Below are positions 19,230 to 28,509 of a stretch of DNA of 64,000 nt, piece by piece. The notes below the pieces were generated by a model. That model saw only the letters and a program-made list of their open reading frames with translations. It did not search any database and was not told the origin of the DNA. A program made the position numbers and the translations under genes. Positions within the stretch are counted from its first letter, which is position 1; each line of letters begins with the position of its first letter. The DNA is taken from NCBI RefSeq assembly GCF_900583165.1, contig NZ_UTKY01000053.1:124001-188000 (forward strand), read 5' to 3'. This stretch comes from Pseudomonas viridiflava (GTDB taxonomy: Bacteria > Pseudomonadota > Gammaproteobacteria > Pseudomonadales > Pseudomonadaceae).

Positions 19230-20440
19230 CAGCCAGTCACCCTTTCCGGAACCGGTTTGGTCTTCTCGAGCCGGGTGTAGAACGGCATCAGAATGAAGTA
19301 GGCGAAGTACAGGAAGGTGCAGACCTGCGACAGCAACGTGCGCTCTGGGGTCGGCGCCAAGACACCCAGCACACCCAGGATCACGAAGGAGATGCAGAAC
19401 ACCCACAGCCAGATTTTGCTTAGCCAGCCCTTGTAGCGCATGGACTTGACCGGGCTTCGGTCGAGCCAAGGCAACACGAACAGCACCGCAATGGCCGCAC
19501 CCATAGCGATCACGCCCATGAGCTTGTCGGGAATTGCGCGCAGGATCGCGTAGAACGGCGTGAAGTACCAAACCGGGGCAATATGCTCAGGCGTCTTAAA
19601 GGCGTTGGCTTGTTCGAAGTTCGGCTTCTCCAGGAAATAACCCCCCATTTCCGGGAAAAAGAACACGATCGAGCAGAATACGAACAGGAATACCACTACG
19701 CCGACGATGTCTTTCACGGTGTAGTACGGGTGGAACGGAATGCCGTCCAGCGGGATGCCGTTCTCGTCCTTGTGTTTCTTGATATCCACGCCATCCGGGT
19801 TGTTGGAACCCACTTCATGCAGCGCCAGAATGTGCAACACCACCAAGCCCAAGATCACGATCGGCAAAGCCACAACGTGCAAGGCAAAGAAGCGGTTCAG
19901 GGTGATGCCGGAAATGAGGTAGTCACCACGAATCCACTGGGTCAGGTCGTTGCCGATCACCGGAATGGCACCGAACAGCGAGATGATCACCTGGGCGCCC
20001 CAGTACGACATCTGGCCCCACGGCAACAGGTAACCCATGAAGGCTTCGGCCATGAGCGCCAGGTAGATCAGCATGCCGAAGACCCACACCAACTCACGAG
20101 GCTTCTGGTATGAACCGTACAGCAGGCCGCGGAACATGTGCATGTAGACGACGATGAAGAACGCCGAAGCCCCGGTGGAGTGCAGCAGGCGCAGGATCGA
20201 GCCGTACTCGACGTCACGCATGATGTATTCGACGGAGGCGAACGCCTCTTCTGCCGACGGCGTGTAGCTCATCGTCAGCCACACACCCGTCACGATCTGG
20301 TTGACCAGCACCAGCAGCGCCAGGGAGCCGAAGAAGTAGAAGAAGTTAAAGTTTTTTGGCGCGTAGTACTTGCTGAGGTGGTCTTCCCACATTTTTGTGG
20401 CGGGGAAGCGTGCATCCACCCAATCCATGAACTTGCTCAT
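19229..20440 (-). CDS. petB: Cytochrome b of the bc1 complex
   Basis: 403-residue cytochrome b that carries hemes bL and bH and the quinol sites. The heme-ligand histidines lie in helices two and four (LLHSTGASAFFIVVYMHMFRG and RFFALHVVALPIVILGLVVLHI). The Qo signature is the PEW-like PVWYFTPFYAILRAIP region. Eight to nine membrane segments. Start overlaps the petA stop by one base. The length matches the fused cytochrome b of proteobacteria. Confidence 0.97.
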   Translation of the reverse strand: MSKFMDWVDARFPATKMWEDHLSKYYAPKNFNFFYFFGSLALLVLVNQIVTGVWLTMSYTPSAEEAFASVEYIMRDVEYGSILRLLHSTGASAFFIVVYMHMFRGLLYGSYQKPRELVWVFGMLIYLALMAEAFMGYLLPWGQMSYWGAQVIISLFGAIPVIGNDLTQWIRGDYLISGITLNRFFALHVVALPIVILGLVVLHILALHEVGSNNPDGVDIKKHKDENGIPLDGIPFHPYYTVKDIVGVVVFLFVFCSIVFFFPEMGGYFLEKPNFEQANAFKTPEHIAPVWYFTPFYAILRAIPDKLMGVIAMGAAIAVLFVLPWLDRSPVKSMRYKGWLSKIWLWVFCISFVILGVLGVLAPTPERTLLSQVCTFLYFAYFILMPFYTRLEKTKPVPERVTG

Positions 20441-21036
20441 CAGGCTTTCTCCCCCTGGTCGACACCGATAATCACGATACTGTCAGTCTCGTATTGATGC
20501 GGCGGAACCGGCAGGTTCAAGGGTGCAGGCTGAGACTTGTAGACGCGGCCGGCCAGGTCGTAGTGCGAGCCGTGGCAGGGGCAAAAATAACCACCAACCC
20601 AGTCTTTGCCTAGGTCGGCAGGCGCGACTTCCGGGCGGAAAGTAGGCGAACAGCCCAAGTGAGTGCAGATACCGATCAGCAGCAGAATCTCTGGCTTGAT
20701 CGAGCGAACTTCCTTATCGACGTAGGCGGGTTGGTCGGAGTTCTTAGAGTCGGGATCAGACAACTGACCCTCGATTTTCTTTAGATTCCCCAGGATTTCC
20801 TCGGTACGGCGAACAATGAAAACCGGCTGGCCGCGCCACTCAGCAATCATCTGCTGCCCTGGCTCGATCTTGCTGATATTCACCTTCACCGGTGCACCTG
20901 CGGCTTTCGCCTTGGCACTGGGAAACCATGACCCCACGAACGGGACCGCAGCCCCCACCGCTCCTGCAGCACCCACCACGGATGTGGCTGCTACCAAGAA
21001 GCGACGCCGGCCTGCATTCACGCCGTCATTGCTCAT
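20440..21036 (-). CDS. petA: Rieske iron-sulfur subunit of the bc1 complex
   Basis: 198-residue Rieske protein. Both [2Fe-2S] boxes are intact: CTHLGC (Cys/His ligands) and CPCHGSHYD. The N-terminus has a twin-arginine motif (GRRRFLVAATSVVG) followed by the single membrane anchor, so folding precedes Tat export. First gene of petABC; the 265-base gap upstream to rpsI holds its promoter region and the rpsI terminator. Confidence 0.97.
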   Translation of the reverse strand: MSNDGVNAGRRRFLVAATSVVGAAGAVGAAVPFVGSWFPSAKAKAAGAPVKVNISKIEPGQQMIAEWRGQPVFIVRRTEEILGNLKKIEGQLSDPDSKNSDQPAYVDKEVRSIKPEILLLIGICTHLGCSPTFRPEVAPADLGKDWVGGYFCPCHGSHYDLAGRVYKSQPAPLNLPVPPHQYETDSIVIIGVDQGEKA

Positions 21037-21245
21037 TCAGTCCTCTCCCATCAGCTTTTTGGCCTGTTAAATCAGGCGTCTACTAAGTGTTGAAACTTTA
21101 CTTATAAAAATTTTGCCGAATGGTAATGAAAAGCCCACACTCTGACAAGGGAATTACCCGGAGCTCGGGTTCCAGGCCTTGTAGTATAGGGGCTCTACGG
21201 ATGTGGCAAGTTGTCACGGCGTTTTTTTGCATAAATCGCAGGCAA

Positions 21246-21284
21246 TAAAAAACGCCCAGCTCCGTGAGGAGACTGGGCGTTTTT
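21246..21284 (-). terminator. Intrinsic terminator after rpsI
   Basis: Stem AAAACGCCCAG / CTGGGCGTTTT with T-runs on both strands, just beyond the rpsI stop. It can act in both directions, but only rpsI on the minus strand reads toward it. Confidence 0.85.
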
Positions 21285-21301
21285 GTGGAACGTAAAGCGA
21301 A

Positions 21302-21694
21302 TTAACGCTTCGAGTACTGCGGACGCTTACGCGCTTTACGCAGACCGACTTTCTTACGTTCAACTTCACGAGCATCGCGAGTCACGAAGCCAGCTTTGCG
21401 CAGAGCGCCACGCAGGGTTTCGTCGTACTGCATCAGAGCGCGAGTGATACCGTGGCGGATTGCGCCAGCTTGACCACTTACACCGCCACCGATAACGGTG
21501 ACGTAGATGTCGAACTTTTCAACGGTCTCGGTCAGTTCCAGCGGCTGACGAACTACCATGCGGGCAGTTTCGCGGCCGAAGAAGTTTTCCAGAGTGCGGT
21601 TGTTGATCGAGATGTTACCAGTACCCGGACGCAGGAAAACGCGAGCGGTTGCGGTTTTGCGACGGCCAGTGCCGTAATTTTGAGTCGCCGACAT
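21302..21694 (-). CDS. rpsI: 30S ribosomal protein S9
   Basis: 130-residue uS9. Family signature [23 protein letters not shown] and the basic C-terminal tail ending [12 protein letters not shown], which reaches into the ribosomal P site to contact tRNA. Fourteen bases downstream of rplM; the two form the standard operon. Confidence 0.98.
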   Translation of the reverse strand: MSATQNYGTGRRKTATARVFLRPGTGNISINNRTLENFFGRETARMVVRQPLELTETVEKFDIYVTVIGGGVSGQAGAIRHGITRALMQYDETLRGALRKAGFVTRDAREVERKKVGLRKARKRPQYSKR

Positions 21695-21708
21695 AATGAA
21701 CTATTCCG

Positions 21709-22137
21709 TTAAAACTTCAGTTCTTGGGGCTGCTGAGCAGCATGAGGGTGTACAGCGCCCGCATAGACTTTCAGCTTGCGAAACATATCGCGACCCAGTG
21801 GGCCCTTAGGCAGCATACCTTTTACCGCGATTTCAATCGGGGCTTCAGGCTTCTTGGAGATCAGGCCTTCGAAGTTCGAGGACTTGATACCGCCTGGGAA
21901 ACCGGAGTGACGGTAGTACATTTTGTCTTGCGCTTTGTTGCCGGTAACACGTACCTGCTCAGCGTTGATGATTACGATGTAGTCACCGGTATCAACGTGA
22001 GGGGTGTACTCAGGCTTGTGCTTGCCACGCAGACGGCTGGCGACTTCAGTGGCCAGACGACCCAGGGTCTGACCAGCGGCGTCGACGACAAACCAGTCGC
22101 GCTGAACTGTTTCCGGTTTTGCAGTAAAAGTTGTCAT
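21709..22137 (-). CDS. rplM: 50S ribosomal protein L13
   Basis: 142-residue uL13. Starts [20 protein letters not shown] and carries the family block [18 protein letters not shown] and the signature [21 protein letters not shown]. First gene of the rplM-rpsI operon. The roughly 250-base gap to the divergent reductase gene must contain its promoter; no clear autoregulatory leader was identified by eye. Confidence 0.98.
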   Translation of the reverse strand: MTTFTAKPETVQRDWFVVDAAGQTLGRLATEVASRLRGKHKPEYTPHVDTGDYIVIINAEQVRVTGNKAQDKMYYRHSGFPGGIKSSNFEGLISKKPEAPIEIAVKGMLPKGPLGRDMFRKLKVYAGAVHPHAAQQPQELKF

Positions 22138-22385
22138 TCTTTAATAGCCTCAGGGGCCGCCCTGTAAATTAGACGGCGGATCTTACTGAATAGTGCGTAC
22201 TTTGACAAGTCAAAGGCAGCCGGATACAGACGCTATCGGGGGCTCGGGTCGGCGCGTCCGTTCAACGGCAAGATTCTTCGGCAGGCGGCGCATCACTTCC
22301 ACTGCAGAAAGAGGTGGGCAATTATGCAGATTGCGAAAAAAATTTCAACCTGCTTTTATGATTGTTTTCCCTGAAGGAGTACCCG

Positions 22386-23426
22386 ATGGATTATCGACAG
22401 CTGGGCCGTACAGATCTGAACGTGAGCGCGATAGCCTTGGGCACCATGACCTGGGGCGAGCAGAACAGCGAGGCAGAGGCCTTCGCACAGATCGAACGGG
22501 CCAAGGCCGCAGGTATTAACTTCCTCGATACGGCCGAAATGTACCCGGTGCCGCCCAAGGCCGACACCTACGCCACCACAGAGCGTTATATCGGTAATTA
22601 CTTCAAAAGCCGTGGCGACCGCGCCGACTGGATTCTCGCCAGCAAAATCGCCGGGCCTGGCAACACCATCGACTACATCCGCGACGGCCACCTGCGCCAC
22701 AACCGCAAGCACATCGTAGATGCCCTGGATGCCAGCCTCAAGCGCTTGCAAACCGACTGGATCGACCTCTACCAACTGCACTGGCCCGAGCGCAGCACCA
22801 ACTTCTTCGGCCAACTGAGCTACAAGCACAAGGACGAAGACGACCTTACCCCGCTGGAAGAAACGCTCGAAGCGCTGGACGAGCAAGTCAAGGCCGGCAA
22901 GATCCGCCACATCGGCCTGTCCAACGAAACCCCGTGGGGCACCATGAAGTTCCTGGCACTGGCCGAAGCCCGTGGCTGGACGCGGGCGGTGTCGATCCAG
23001 AACCCCTACAATCTGCTCAACCGCAGCTTTGAAGTGGGCCTGGCGGAAGTCGCCATTCGTGAACAGTGCGGCCTGCTGGCGTACTCGCCCCTGGCGTTCG
23101 GCATGCTCAGCGGCAAATACGAAAACGGCGCACGCCCGGCCAAGGCACGGCTGACTGAATACAGCCGTTTCAGCCGTTACTTCAACCCGCAGTCAGAGGC
23201 GGCGTGCAGCCGTTACGTGGCACTGGCGCGCGAGCACGGGCTGGACCCGGCGCAGATGGCATTGGCGTTTGTGACGCAGCAGCCGTTTGTGACCAGTAAT
23301 ATCATTGGGGCCACTTCACTTGAGCAGTTGGATAGCAACATTGCCAGTGCTGATCTGAAGCTGTCCAAGGAGGTGTTGGAGGGGATTGAGGCGATTCAGA
23401 AAGATCACCCGAACCCTGCGCCTTGA
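22386..23426 (+). CDS. NADP(H)-dependent aldo-keto reductase (Tas-like)
   Basis: 346-residue aldo/keto reductase with a TIM-barrel fold. The catalytic Asp and Tyr are in INFLDTAEMYP and the Lys in ILASKI; the NADPH site is in the C-terminal ATSLEQLDSNIASADL block. A long loop after the catalytic Tyr (PPKADTYATTERYIGNYF) is typical of the Tas/YajO-like group. I took ATG 22386 (MDYRQLGRTDL), eight codons after the first ATG, because GAAGGAG sits just before it. Physiological substrate unknown. Confidence 0.9.
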   Translation: MDYRQLGRTDLNVSAIALGTMTWGEQNSEAEAFAQIERAKAAGINFLDTAEMYPVPPKADTYATTERYIGNYFKSRGDRADWILASKIAGPGNTIDYIRDGHLRHNRKHIVDALDASLKRLQTDWIDLYQLHWPERSTNFFGQLSYKHKDEDDLTPLEETLEALDEQVKAGKIRHIGLSNETPWGTMKFLALAEARGWTRAVSIQNPYNLLNRSFEVGLAEVAIREQCGLLAYSPLAFGMLSGKYENGARPAKARLTEYSRFSRYFNPQSEAACSRYVALAREHGLDPAQMALAFVTQQPFVTSNIIGATSLEQLDSNIASADLKLSKEVLEGIEAIQKDHPNPAP

Positions 23427-23441
23427 TTGATTTGTAGGCCG

Positions 23442-23519
23442 CCATCGGGGGCAAGCCCCCTCCCACACTGACGGTGTTCACAACTCAAAATGTTGGAGGG
23501 GGCTTGCCCCCGATGAGGC
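23442..23519. repeat. REPIN (inverted REP pair)
   Basis: ATCGGGGGCAAGCCCCCTCC and inverted GGAGGGGGCTTGCCCCCGAT with a spacer of about 28 bases. Located between converging genes. Confidence 0.9.
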
Positions 23520-23538
23520 CCTCAGCAGCACCACATGA

Positions 23539-24675
23539 TCACAGCGCCCGCGCAATAATCTCCTTCATGATCTCGTTCGTCCCCGCATAAATCCGCTGCA
23601 CCCGCGCATCCGCCCAGGCCCGCGCAATCGGGTATTCCCACATAAAACCGTAGCCGCCGTGCAACTGCACGCACTCGTCGAGCACCTTGCATTGCAGGTC
23701 CGTGGCCCAGTACTTGGCCATCGCCGCCGTGGGCACATCCAGCTTGCCTTCCAGATGCAATGCCATGCACTTGTCCACAAACACACGGCCGATTTGAATC
23801 TCGGTCGCCATCTCCGCCAGCTTGAAACGCGTGTTCTGGAAGTCGGCAATCGCCTGGCCAAACGCTTTGCGCTCGCGGGTGTATTCCAATGTCCACTGCA
23901 ACGCAGCCTCGGCGGACGTTAGTGCGCCAATTGCCACGGTCAGTCGCTCCTGAGGCAGCTCTTGCATCAAATACGCGAAACCCATGCCCGCCTTCCCCAG
24001 CAAGTTCTCCTTGGGTACACGCACGTCCTGAAAGAACAGCTCGGACGTGTCCTGAGCCTTCATACCGACTTTCTCCAGGCGCTTGCCCTTGTCGAAGCCC
24101 GGTGTGTCAGCTTCCACCAGAAACAGACTGGTGCCCTTGGCGCCGGCCTTGGGGTCGGTCTTGGCGACCACGATCACCAGCTCTGCCAGATACCCGTTGG
24201 TGATGAAGGTCTTGGAGCCGTTGATCACGTACTCATCGCCATCCAACACAGCGGTAGTCTTCACCCCCTGCAAGTCAGAACCCGCGCCCGGTTCGGTCAT
24301 CGCAATGGCCGTGACCATTTCGCCAGAGATCAGTTTGGGCAAGTACTTGTGCTTCAGCGCCTCACTGCCGTAATGCAGGATGTAGGGCGCGACGATGTCC
24401 GAATGCAGGGAAAAACCGATACCCGTCAGGCCTAGCCGGCTGATCTCCTCGATCACCACCGCGCTGTAGAGAAAGTCCGCGCCCAGCCCGCCGTATTCCT
24501 CGGGAAGATGGGAACACAGCATCCCCGCCTCCCCCGCCTTGCTCCACAAGCTGCGGTCGATATAACCCTGTTTCTCCCATTGCCCATGGAACGGCGCAGC
24601 GTCTTTTTCGAGGAAGGTGCGCACGCTGTCGCGAAAGAGTTCGTGCTCAGGGCTGAACAAGGTTCTGGGAATCAT
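23539..24675 (-). CDS. Acyl-CoA dehydrogenase
   Basis: 378-residue FAD enzyme that introduces a double bond into acyl-CoA thioesters. The three acyl-CoA dehydrogenase domains are present: helical N-terminus (FRDSVRTFLEKDAAPFHGQWEKQGYIDRSLW), beta domain with AMTEPGAGSDLQGVKTTA, and C-terminal domain with QLHGGYGFMWEYPIARAWADARVQRIYAGTNEIMKEIIAR, whose Glu in the IYAGTNEI block is the catalytic base position of the main subgroup. Chain-length preference cannot be stated. Divergent from a GlxA-type regulator. Confidence 0.93.
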   Translation of the reverse strand: MIPRTLFSPEHELFRDSVRTFLEKDAAPFHGQWEKQGYIDRSLWSKAGEAGMLCSHLPEEYGGLGADFLYSAVVIEEISRLGLTGIGFSLHSDIVAPYILHYGSEALKHKYLPKLISGEMVTAIAMTEPGAGSDLQGVKTTAVLDGDEYVINGSKTFITNGYLAELVIVVAKTDPKAGAKGTSLFLVEADTPGFDKGKRLEKVGMKAQDTSELFFQDVRVPKENLLGKAGMGFAYLMQELPQERLTVAIGALTSAEAALQWTLEYTRERKAFGQAIADFQNTRFKLAEMATEIQIGRVFVDKCMALHLEGKLDVPTAAMAKYWATDLQCKVLDECVQLHGGYGFMWEYPIARAWADARVQRIYAGTNEIMKEIIARAL

Positions 24676-24819
24676 GGGTCACCTGCGTGGATTGTCGGAC
24701 AAAGACCAGCCACAGAGCCTATGCCCCGAAGGCATCACGGGACACTGGACACATGCGACAAAAAATAAGACGATCCAGCCGTCTGGTGACCACTTTCCCC
24801 TATAAGAATAAATGAAATT

Positions 24820-25815
24820 ATGTCTAACCAAATCTCCACGCCGTTGCGGCGCGTCAGCATTTTGGCCATTGATCGGGTATTCGCTTCAACCCTCATGCAA
24901 GCCAAGGATTTCTTCCATCTCGCCAGCCTGCGTTACGGCAAACAACAAGGCCTTGGCCTGACGCCTGGGTTTCAAACGCGGTTGGTCAGCCCCGACGGGC
25001 AATCGGTACGCAGCTTCAGTGACGTGGTCATGCCGGTGGACGGCGGCCTAGAAGACGCTGACATCATCGTACTACCGGCCTTCTGGGACGATTTCGACGC
25101 CCTGTGCACCCGTTACCCCCAAGTGCTGCCCTGGCTGCGCGAGCAACACGCACGCGGCGCCGTGCTCTGCGGCGAAGCCACCGGGGTGTTCTGGCTGGCC
25201 GAAGCCGGCTTGCTCGATGGCAAGGAGGCGACCACCTATTGGCGCTTCTTCAATGCCTTCAGCGAGCGCTTCCCACGGGTGCAGCTCAACCAGGACAAGC
25301 ACCTCACCGACGCCGACAACCTGTATTGCGCTGGCGGCACTACCTCGGCGTGCGACCTTTATATCTATCTGATCGAACGCTTCTGCGGCGCCAGCATCGC
25401 CCAGGCCGTGGCCCGCGATATCCTTTATGAAGTACAGCGCAGCTACTCACCTGGACGCATTGGGTTTGGCGGGCAGAAGCTGCACCAGGACGTGATCATC
25501 CTGCAGATCCAGCATTGGCTCGAAGAGCACTTCGCCGACAAGTTCCGCTTCGAGGATGTGGCTCGCGAACATGGCATGAGCATCCGCAACTTTATGCGCC
25601 GTTTTCAGACTGCGACCGGTGACAAGCCGTTGCATTACCTGCAACGCCTGCGGATCGAGACGGCCAAGGGGCTGCTCTCGGGCAGCCGCAAGAGCATCAA
25701 GACCATCAGTTATGAGGTGGGGTATGACGATGCGAGTTTCTTTGCGCGGTTGTTCAGGCAGCACACGGAGCTGTCGCCGAACCAGTATCGGCAGCAATTT
25801 CAGCAGGCTGCATAA
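24820..25815 (+). CDS. GlxA-type AraC-family regulator
   Basis: 331-residue regulator: N-terminal DJ-1/PfpI-like domain (about 10-200, with GAVLCGEATGVFWLAEAGLLDG, where the nucleophile-elbow Cys is retained) and a C-terminal AraC double helix-turn-helix (about 235-325, ending GYDDASFFARLFRQHTELSPNQYR). Members often sense amines or amino-acid derivatives. The target is unknown; the divergent acyl-CoA dehydrogenase gene is the nearest candidate. Ribosome site before the ATG is weak. Confidence 0.9.
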   Translation: MSNQISTPLRRVSILAIDRVFASTLMQAKDFFHLASLRYGKQQGLGLTPGFQTRLVSPDGQSVRSFSDVVMPVDGGLEDADIIVLPAFWDDFDALCTRYPQVLPWLREQHARGAVLCGEATGVFWLAEAGLLDGKEATTYWRFFNAFSERFPRVQLNQDKHLTDADNLYCAGGTTSACDLYIYLIERFCGASIAQAVARDILYEVQRSYSPGRIGFGGQKLHQDVIILQIQHWLEEHFADKFRFEDVAREHGMSIRNFMRRFQTATGDKPLHYLQRLRIETAKGLLSGSRKSIKTISYEVGYDDASFFARLFRQHTELSPNQYRQQFQQAA

Positions 25816-25837
25816 ATAAGGATGTACGCAGAGCAAA

Positions 25838-25928
25838 ATGTGGGAGGGGGCTTGCTCCCGATGGCAGTGTGTCAGCCAGCACATCTGGCACTGATACACC
25901 GCTATCGGGGGCAAGCCCCCTCCCACAT
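25838..25928. repeat. REPIN (inverted REP pair)
   Basis: TGTGGGAGGGGGCTTGCTCC and inverted ATCGGGGGCAAGCCCCCTCC around a spacer of about 42 bases between converging genes. Confidence 0.9.
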
Positions 25929-25955
25929 TTGATCTCCATTAATCTGGAGAGTGGC

Positions 25956-27050
25956 TTAAGGCTTGTGCCCGCGCGACAGGAACTCGTGGGATTGCATTTC
26001 CAACAAACGACTCAGCGTGCGCTGAAACTCGAAGTTCAAACGACCACCGGTGTACAGGTCCTTCAACTCAACTTCTGCCGAGATGATCAGCTTCACGTTG
26101 CGGTCGTAGAACTCGTCGACCATGTTGATAAACCGCCGCGCGATGTCGTCGGTGGTCACGCCCATCTGCTCTACACCACTCAAGATCACCGCATGGAAGA
26201 TCTTGCCTAATTCGATGTAATCGTTCTGGCTACGCGGGCCGTCGCACAGGGCGCGGAAGTCGAACCAGGCCACGTCATCGCAGGTACGCAACGCGACGAT
26301 TTCGCGGTTCTCGATCATCAGTTTGTCGTTTTCCACCGCCTGGGTGCATTCCGGCGTGAGCGCACGGAAGCTCTTTTTCAGGCTGTCATGCGCCGCTTCA
26401 TTCAGCGGGAAGTGGAACAACTCCGCCTGCTCAAGATGACGCAGGCGGTAGTCGACGCCGCTGTCGACGTTGACGATTTCAGTGTTCTGCTTGATCAGCG
26501 CGATGGCCGGCAGGAAGCGCGCGCGTTGCAGGCCATCCTTGTACAGACCGTCGGGCACGATATTTGAGGTCGCGACCAGGGTCACGCCGTTCTTGAACAG
26601 CTCTTCCATCAAGGTGCCGAGGATCATGGCGTCGGTGATGTCGGAGACGAAAAATTCATCGAAACAGATCACCCGAGCTTCGTCGGAGAACCGTTTGGCG
26701 ATAATGGTCAGCGGGTTTTTCTCGCCCGGCAGGGTCTTCATCTCTTCGTGCACGCGCTTCATAAAGCGGTGGAAGTGCGTCCGGACTTTTTCCTTGAACG
26801 GCAGCGCTTCGAAGAAGGTGTCGACCAAGTAAGTCTTGCCACGGCCGACGCCGCCCCAGAAATACAGGCCTTTGACCGGGGTGTGGTCTTTCTTGCCAAA
26901 CAGCTTGCTGAACATCCCGGGCTTGCTTTGCGAAGCGGCGACCAGGTCGTCGTACAGGCGCTGCAAGTGACGCACAGCGTTTTCCTGGGCCGCGTCATGG
27001 AAGAATTCAGGGCGTTTCAGATCAGCTTGATATCGTTCTAGGGGCGTCAT
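25956..27050 (-). CDS. zapE: Cell division protein ZapE (AFG1-like ATPase)
   Basis: 364-residue AFG1/LACE1-type P-loop ATPase. Walker A is GGVGRGKT, Walker B ICFDEFFVSD. ZapE acts at the Z-ring late in division under heat or low-oxygen stress. I chose ATG 27050 (MTPLERYQADLKRPEFF), the typical N-terminus; the open frame extends upstream to 27113 across the trpS terminator. Separately transcribed from trpS. Confidence 0.94.
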   Translation of the reverse strand: MTPLERYQADLKRPEFFHDAAQENAVRHLQRLYDDLVAASQSKPGMFSKLFGKKDHTPVKGLYFWGGVGRGKTYLVDTFFEALPFKEKVRTHFHRFMKRVHEEMKTLPGEKNPLTIIAKRFSDEARVICFDEFFVSDITDAMILGTLMEELFKNGVTLVATSNIVPDGLYKDGLQRARFLPAIALIKQNTEIVNVDSGVDYRLRHLEQAELFHFPLNEAAHDSLKKSFRALTPECTQAVENDKLMIENREIVALRTCDDVAWFDFRALCDGPRSQNDYIELGKIFHAVILSGVEQMGVTTDDIARRFINMVDEFYDRNVKLIISAEVELKDLYTGGRLNFEFQRTLSRLLEMQSHEFLSRGHKP

Positions 27051-27070
27051 AATTTCGTTAGCAAGGCAAC

Positions 27071-27100
27071 AAAAACGGGCCGTCACTGTAACGACGGCCC
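27071..27100 (-). terminator. Intrinsic terminator after trpS
   Basis: Minus-strand stem GGGCCGTC / GACGGCCC with an eight-base loop followed by GTTTTTG, thirty bases after the trpS stop. Confidence 0.8.
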
Positions 27101-27129
27101 TGATTAATGGCAATCAACCCTTGGTCGGG

Positions 27130-28485
27130 TCAATCCTCGAGAGGGGTCAATGCAACGCGCAACGCTTCAATGGCAGCGTCGCGGGCAGTGGCGTCTGCGA
27201 ACTCGGCGCTGTCGGCCACGGCTGCGCCATCCAGCCATACGCTGAAGCCCAGGGCTTCGTTGCGTATGTCCAGCGCGTCACCGTTTTGCAATTGCTTGGT
27301 CACCGCGCCAGCGGCTTTGCCGTCGGCGAAGTTACGCGACAGCAGCAGTTGCTCACCGTCTGCGGCCAATAGGCGGAAGCGGAAGCTGCCGTCGTCTTCG
27401 CGAAAGCTCACGAAGCGTGCGGCCTTGGCGGCTTTCTTCTTGGCCGCGACCGGTGCAGCCGCCTGCTCGACGAACGAACGCAAGCCCACCGCCTCACGCA
27501 GCTCGGCCAGGAACGGTGCAGCCACGGCGCGCGCTTTCTTGGCGCCGACCAGCAGCAGGTCTTCCATGTCCGACGGGCGTGACATCAGTTGGTGGTAACG
27601 CTCACGAGCTTCGCCCAGTTGGCCGTCCAGCAGCTGGAACAGACGGTTCTTTGCCTCGCCCCAGCCCAGGCCTTGCAGCAGCTCGGCGCGAAATTCTGCT
27701 TCCTGGGCCTTGCTGGCAAACGCCTGGTACAAGGTGAACAGGTGCGAGTTGTCCGGGTCTTTGGCTTCACCTGGCGCGCGCGAATCGGTAACGATGCGCG
27801 AGATTGCGTCCTTCATGTCCTTGGCGCTGGTGAACAACGGGATGGTGTTGTCATAGCTCTTGGACATCTTGCGGCCATCCAGGCCCGGCAACGTGGCAAC
27901 GCTTTCTTCAATCAGCGCCTCGGGCATGGTGAAGAACTCTTTGCCCTTGCCGAACAGGTGGTTGAAGCGCTGGCCGATATCGCGGGCCATTTCGACGTGC
28001 TGGATCTGGTCACGGCCGACCGGCACTTTGTGGGCGTTGAACATCAGGATGTCCGCCGCCATCAGCACCGGGTAGCTGTACAGGCCCATGGTGATGCCTG
28101 CATCCGGGTCTTCGCCGGTTTCGACGTTTTTGTCCACCGAGGCCTTGTAGGCATGGGCGCGGTTGAGCAGGCCCTTGGCGGCAACGCAAGTGAGCAGCCA
28201 GGTCAGCTCGGGGATTTCCGGGATGTCGGACTGGCGGTAGAAGGTCACCCGGTTCACATCCAGGCCACCGGCCAGCCAAGTCGCGGCGATTTCCATACGC
28301 GAGCGCTGGATGCGCTGCGGGTCATCGCACTTGATCAGGGCGTGGTAGTCGGCCAAAAAGTAGAACGAGTCGGCATTGGCGTCCTGGCTGGCGAGGATCG
28401 CCGGGCGGATCGCACCGGCGTAGTTGCCCAGGTGCGGCGTGCCGGTGGTGGTAATGCCGGTGAGGATACGGGTACGAGTCGTCAT
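27130..28485 (-). CDS. trpS: Tryptophanyl-tRNA synthetase with C-terminal extension
   Basis: 451-residue class I synthetase. The HIGH-like motif is TGTPHLGNY near residue 15-23 and KMSKS is KMSKSYDN at about 190-200. The catalytic part ends near residue 335, the full length of E. coli TrpS. It is followed by an Ala/Lys-rich linker (AAAPVAAKKKAAKAA) and a further roughly 100-residue domain (FVSFREDDGSFRFRLLAADGEQLLLSRNF ...). An enzyme of this length occurs in other Pseudomonas, so the extension is likely lineage-specific rather than an error; its role is not known to me. Confidence 0.94.
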   Translation of the reverse strand: MTTRTRILTGITTTGTPHLGNYAGAIRPAILASQDANADSFYFLADYHALIKCDDPQRIQRSRMEIAATWLAGGLDVNRVTFYRQSDIPEIPELTWLLTCVAAKGLLNRAHAYKASVDKNVETGEDPDAGITMGLYSYPVLMAADILMFNAHKVPVGRDQIQHVEMARDIGQRFNHLFGKGKEFFTMPEALIEESVATLPGLDGRKMSKSYDNTIPLFTSAKDMKDAISRIVTDSRAPGEAKDPDNSHLFTLYQAFASKAQEAEFRAELLQGLGWGEAKNRLFQLLDGQLGEARERYHQLMSRPSDMEDLLLVGAKKARAVAAPFLAELREAVGLRSFVEQAAAPVAAKKKAAKAARFVSFREDDGSFRFRLLAADGEQLLLSRNFADGKAAGAVTKQLQNGDALDIRNEALGFSVWLDGAAVADSAEFADATARDAAIEALRVALTPLED

Positions 28486-28509
28486 GGGTAATCGCTTATC
28501 AGACTGCTA

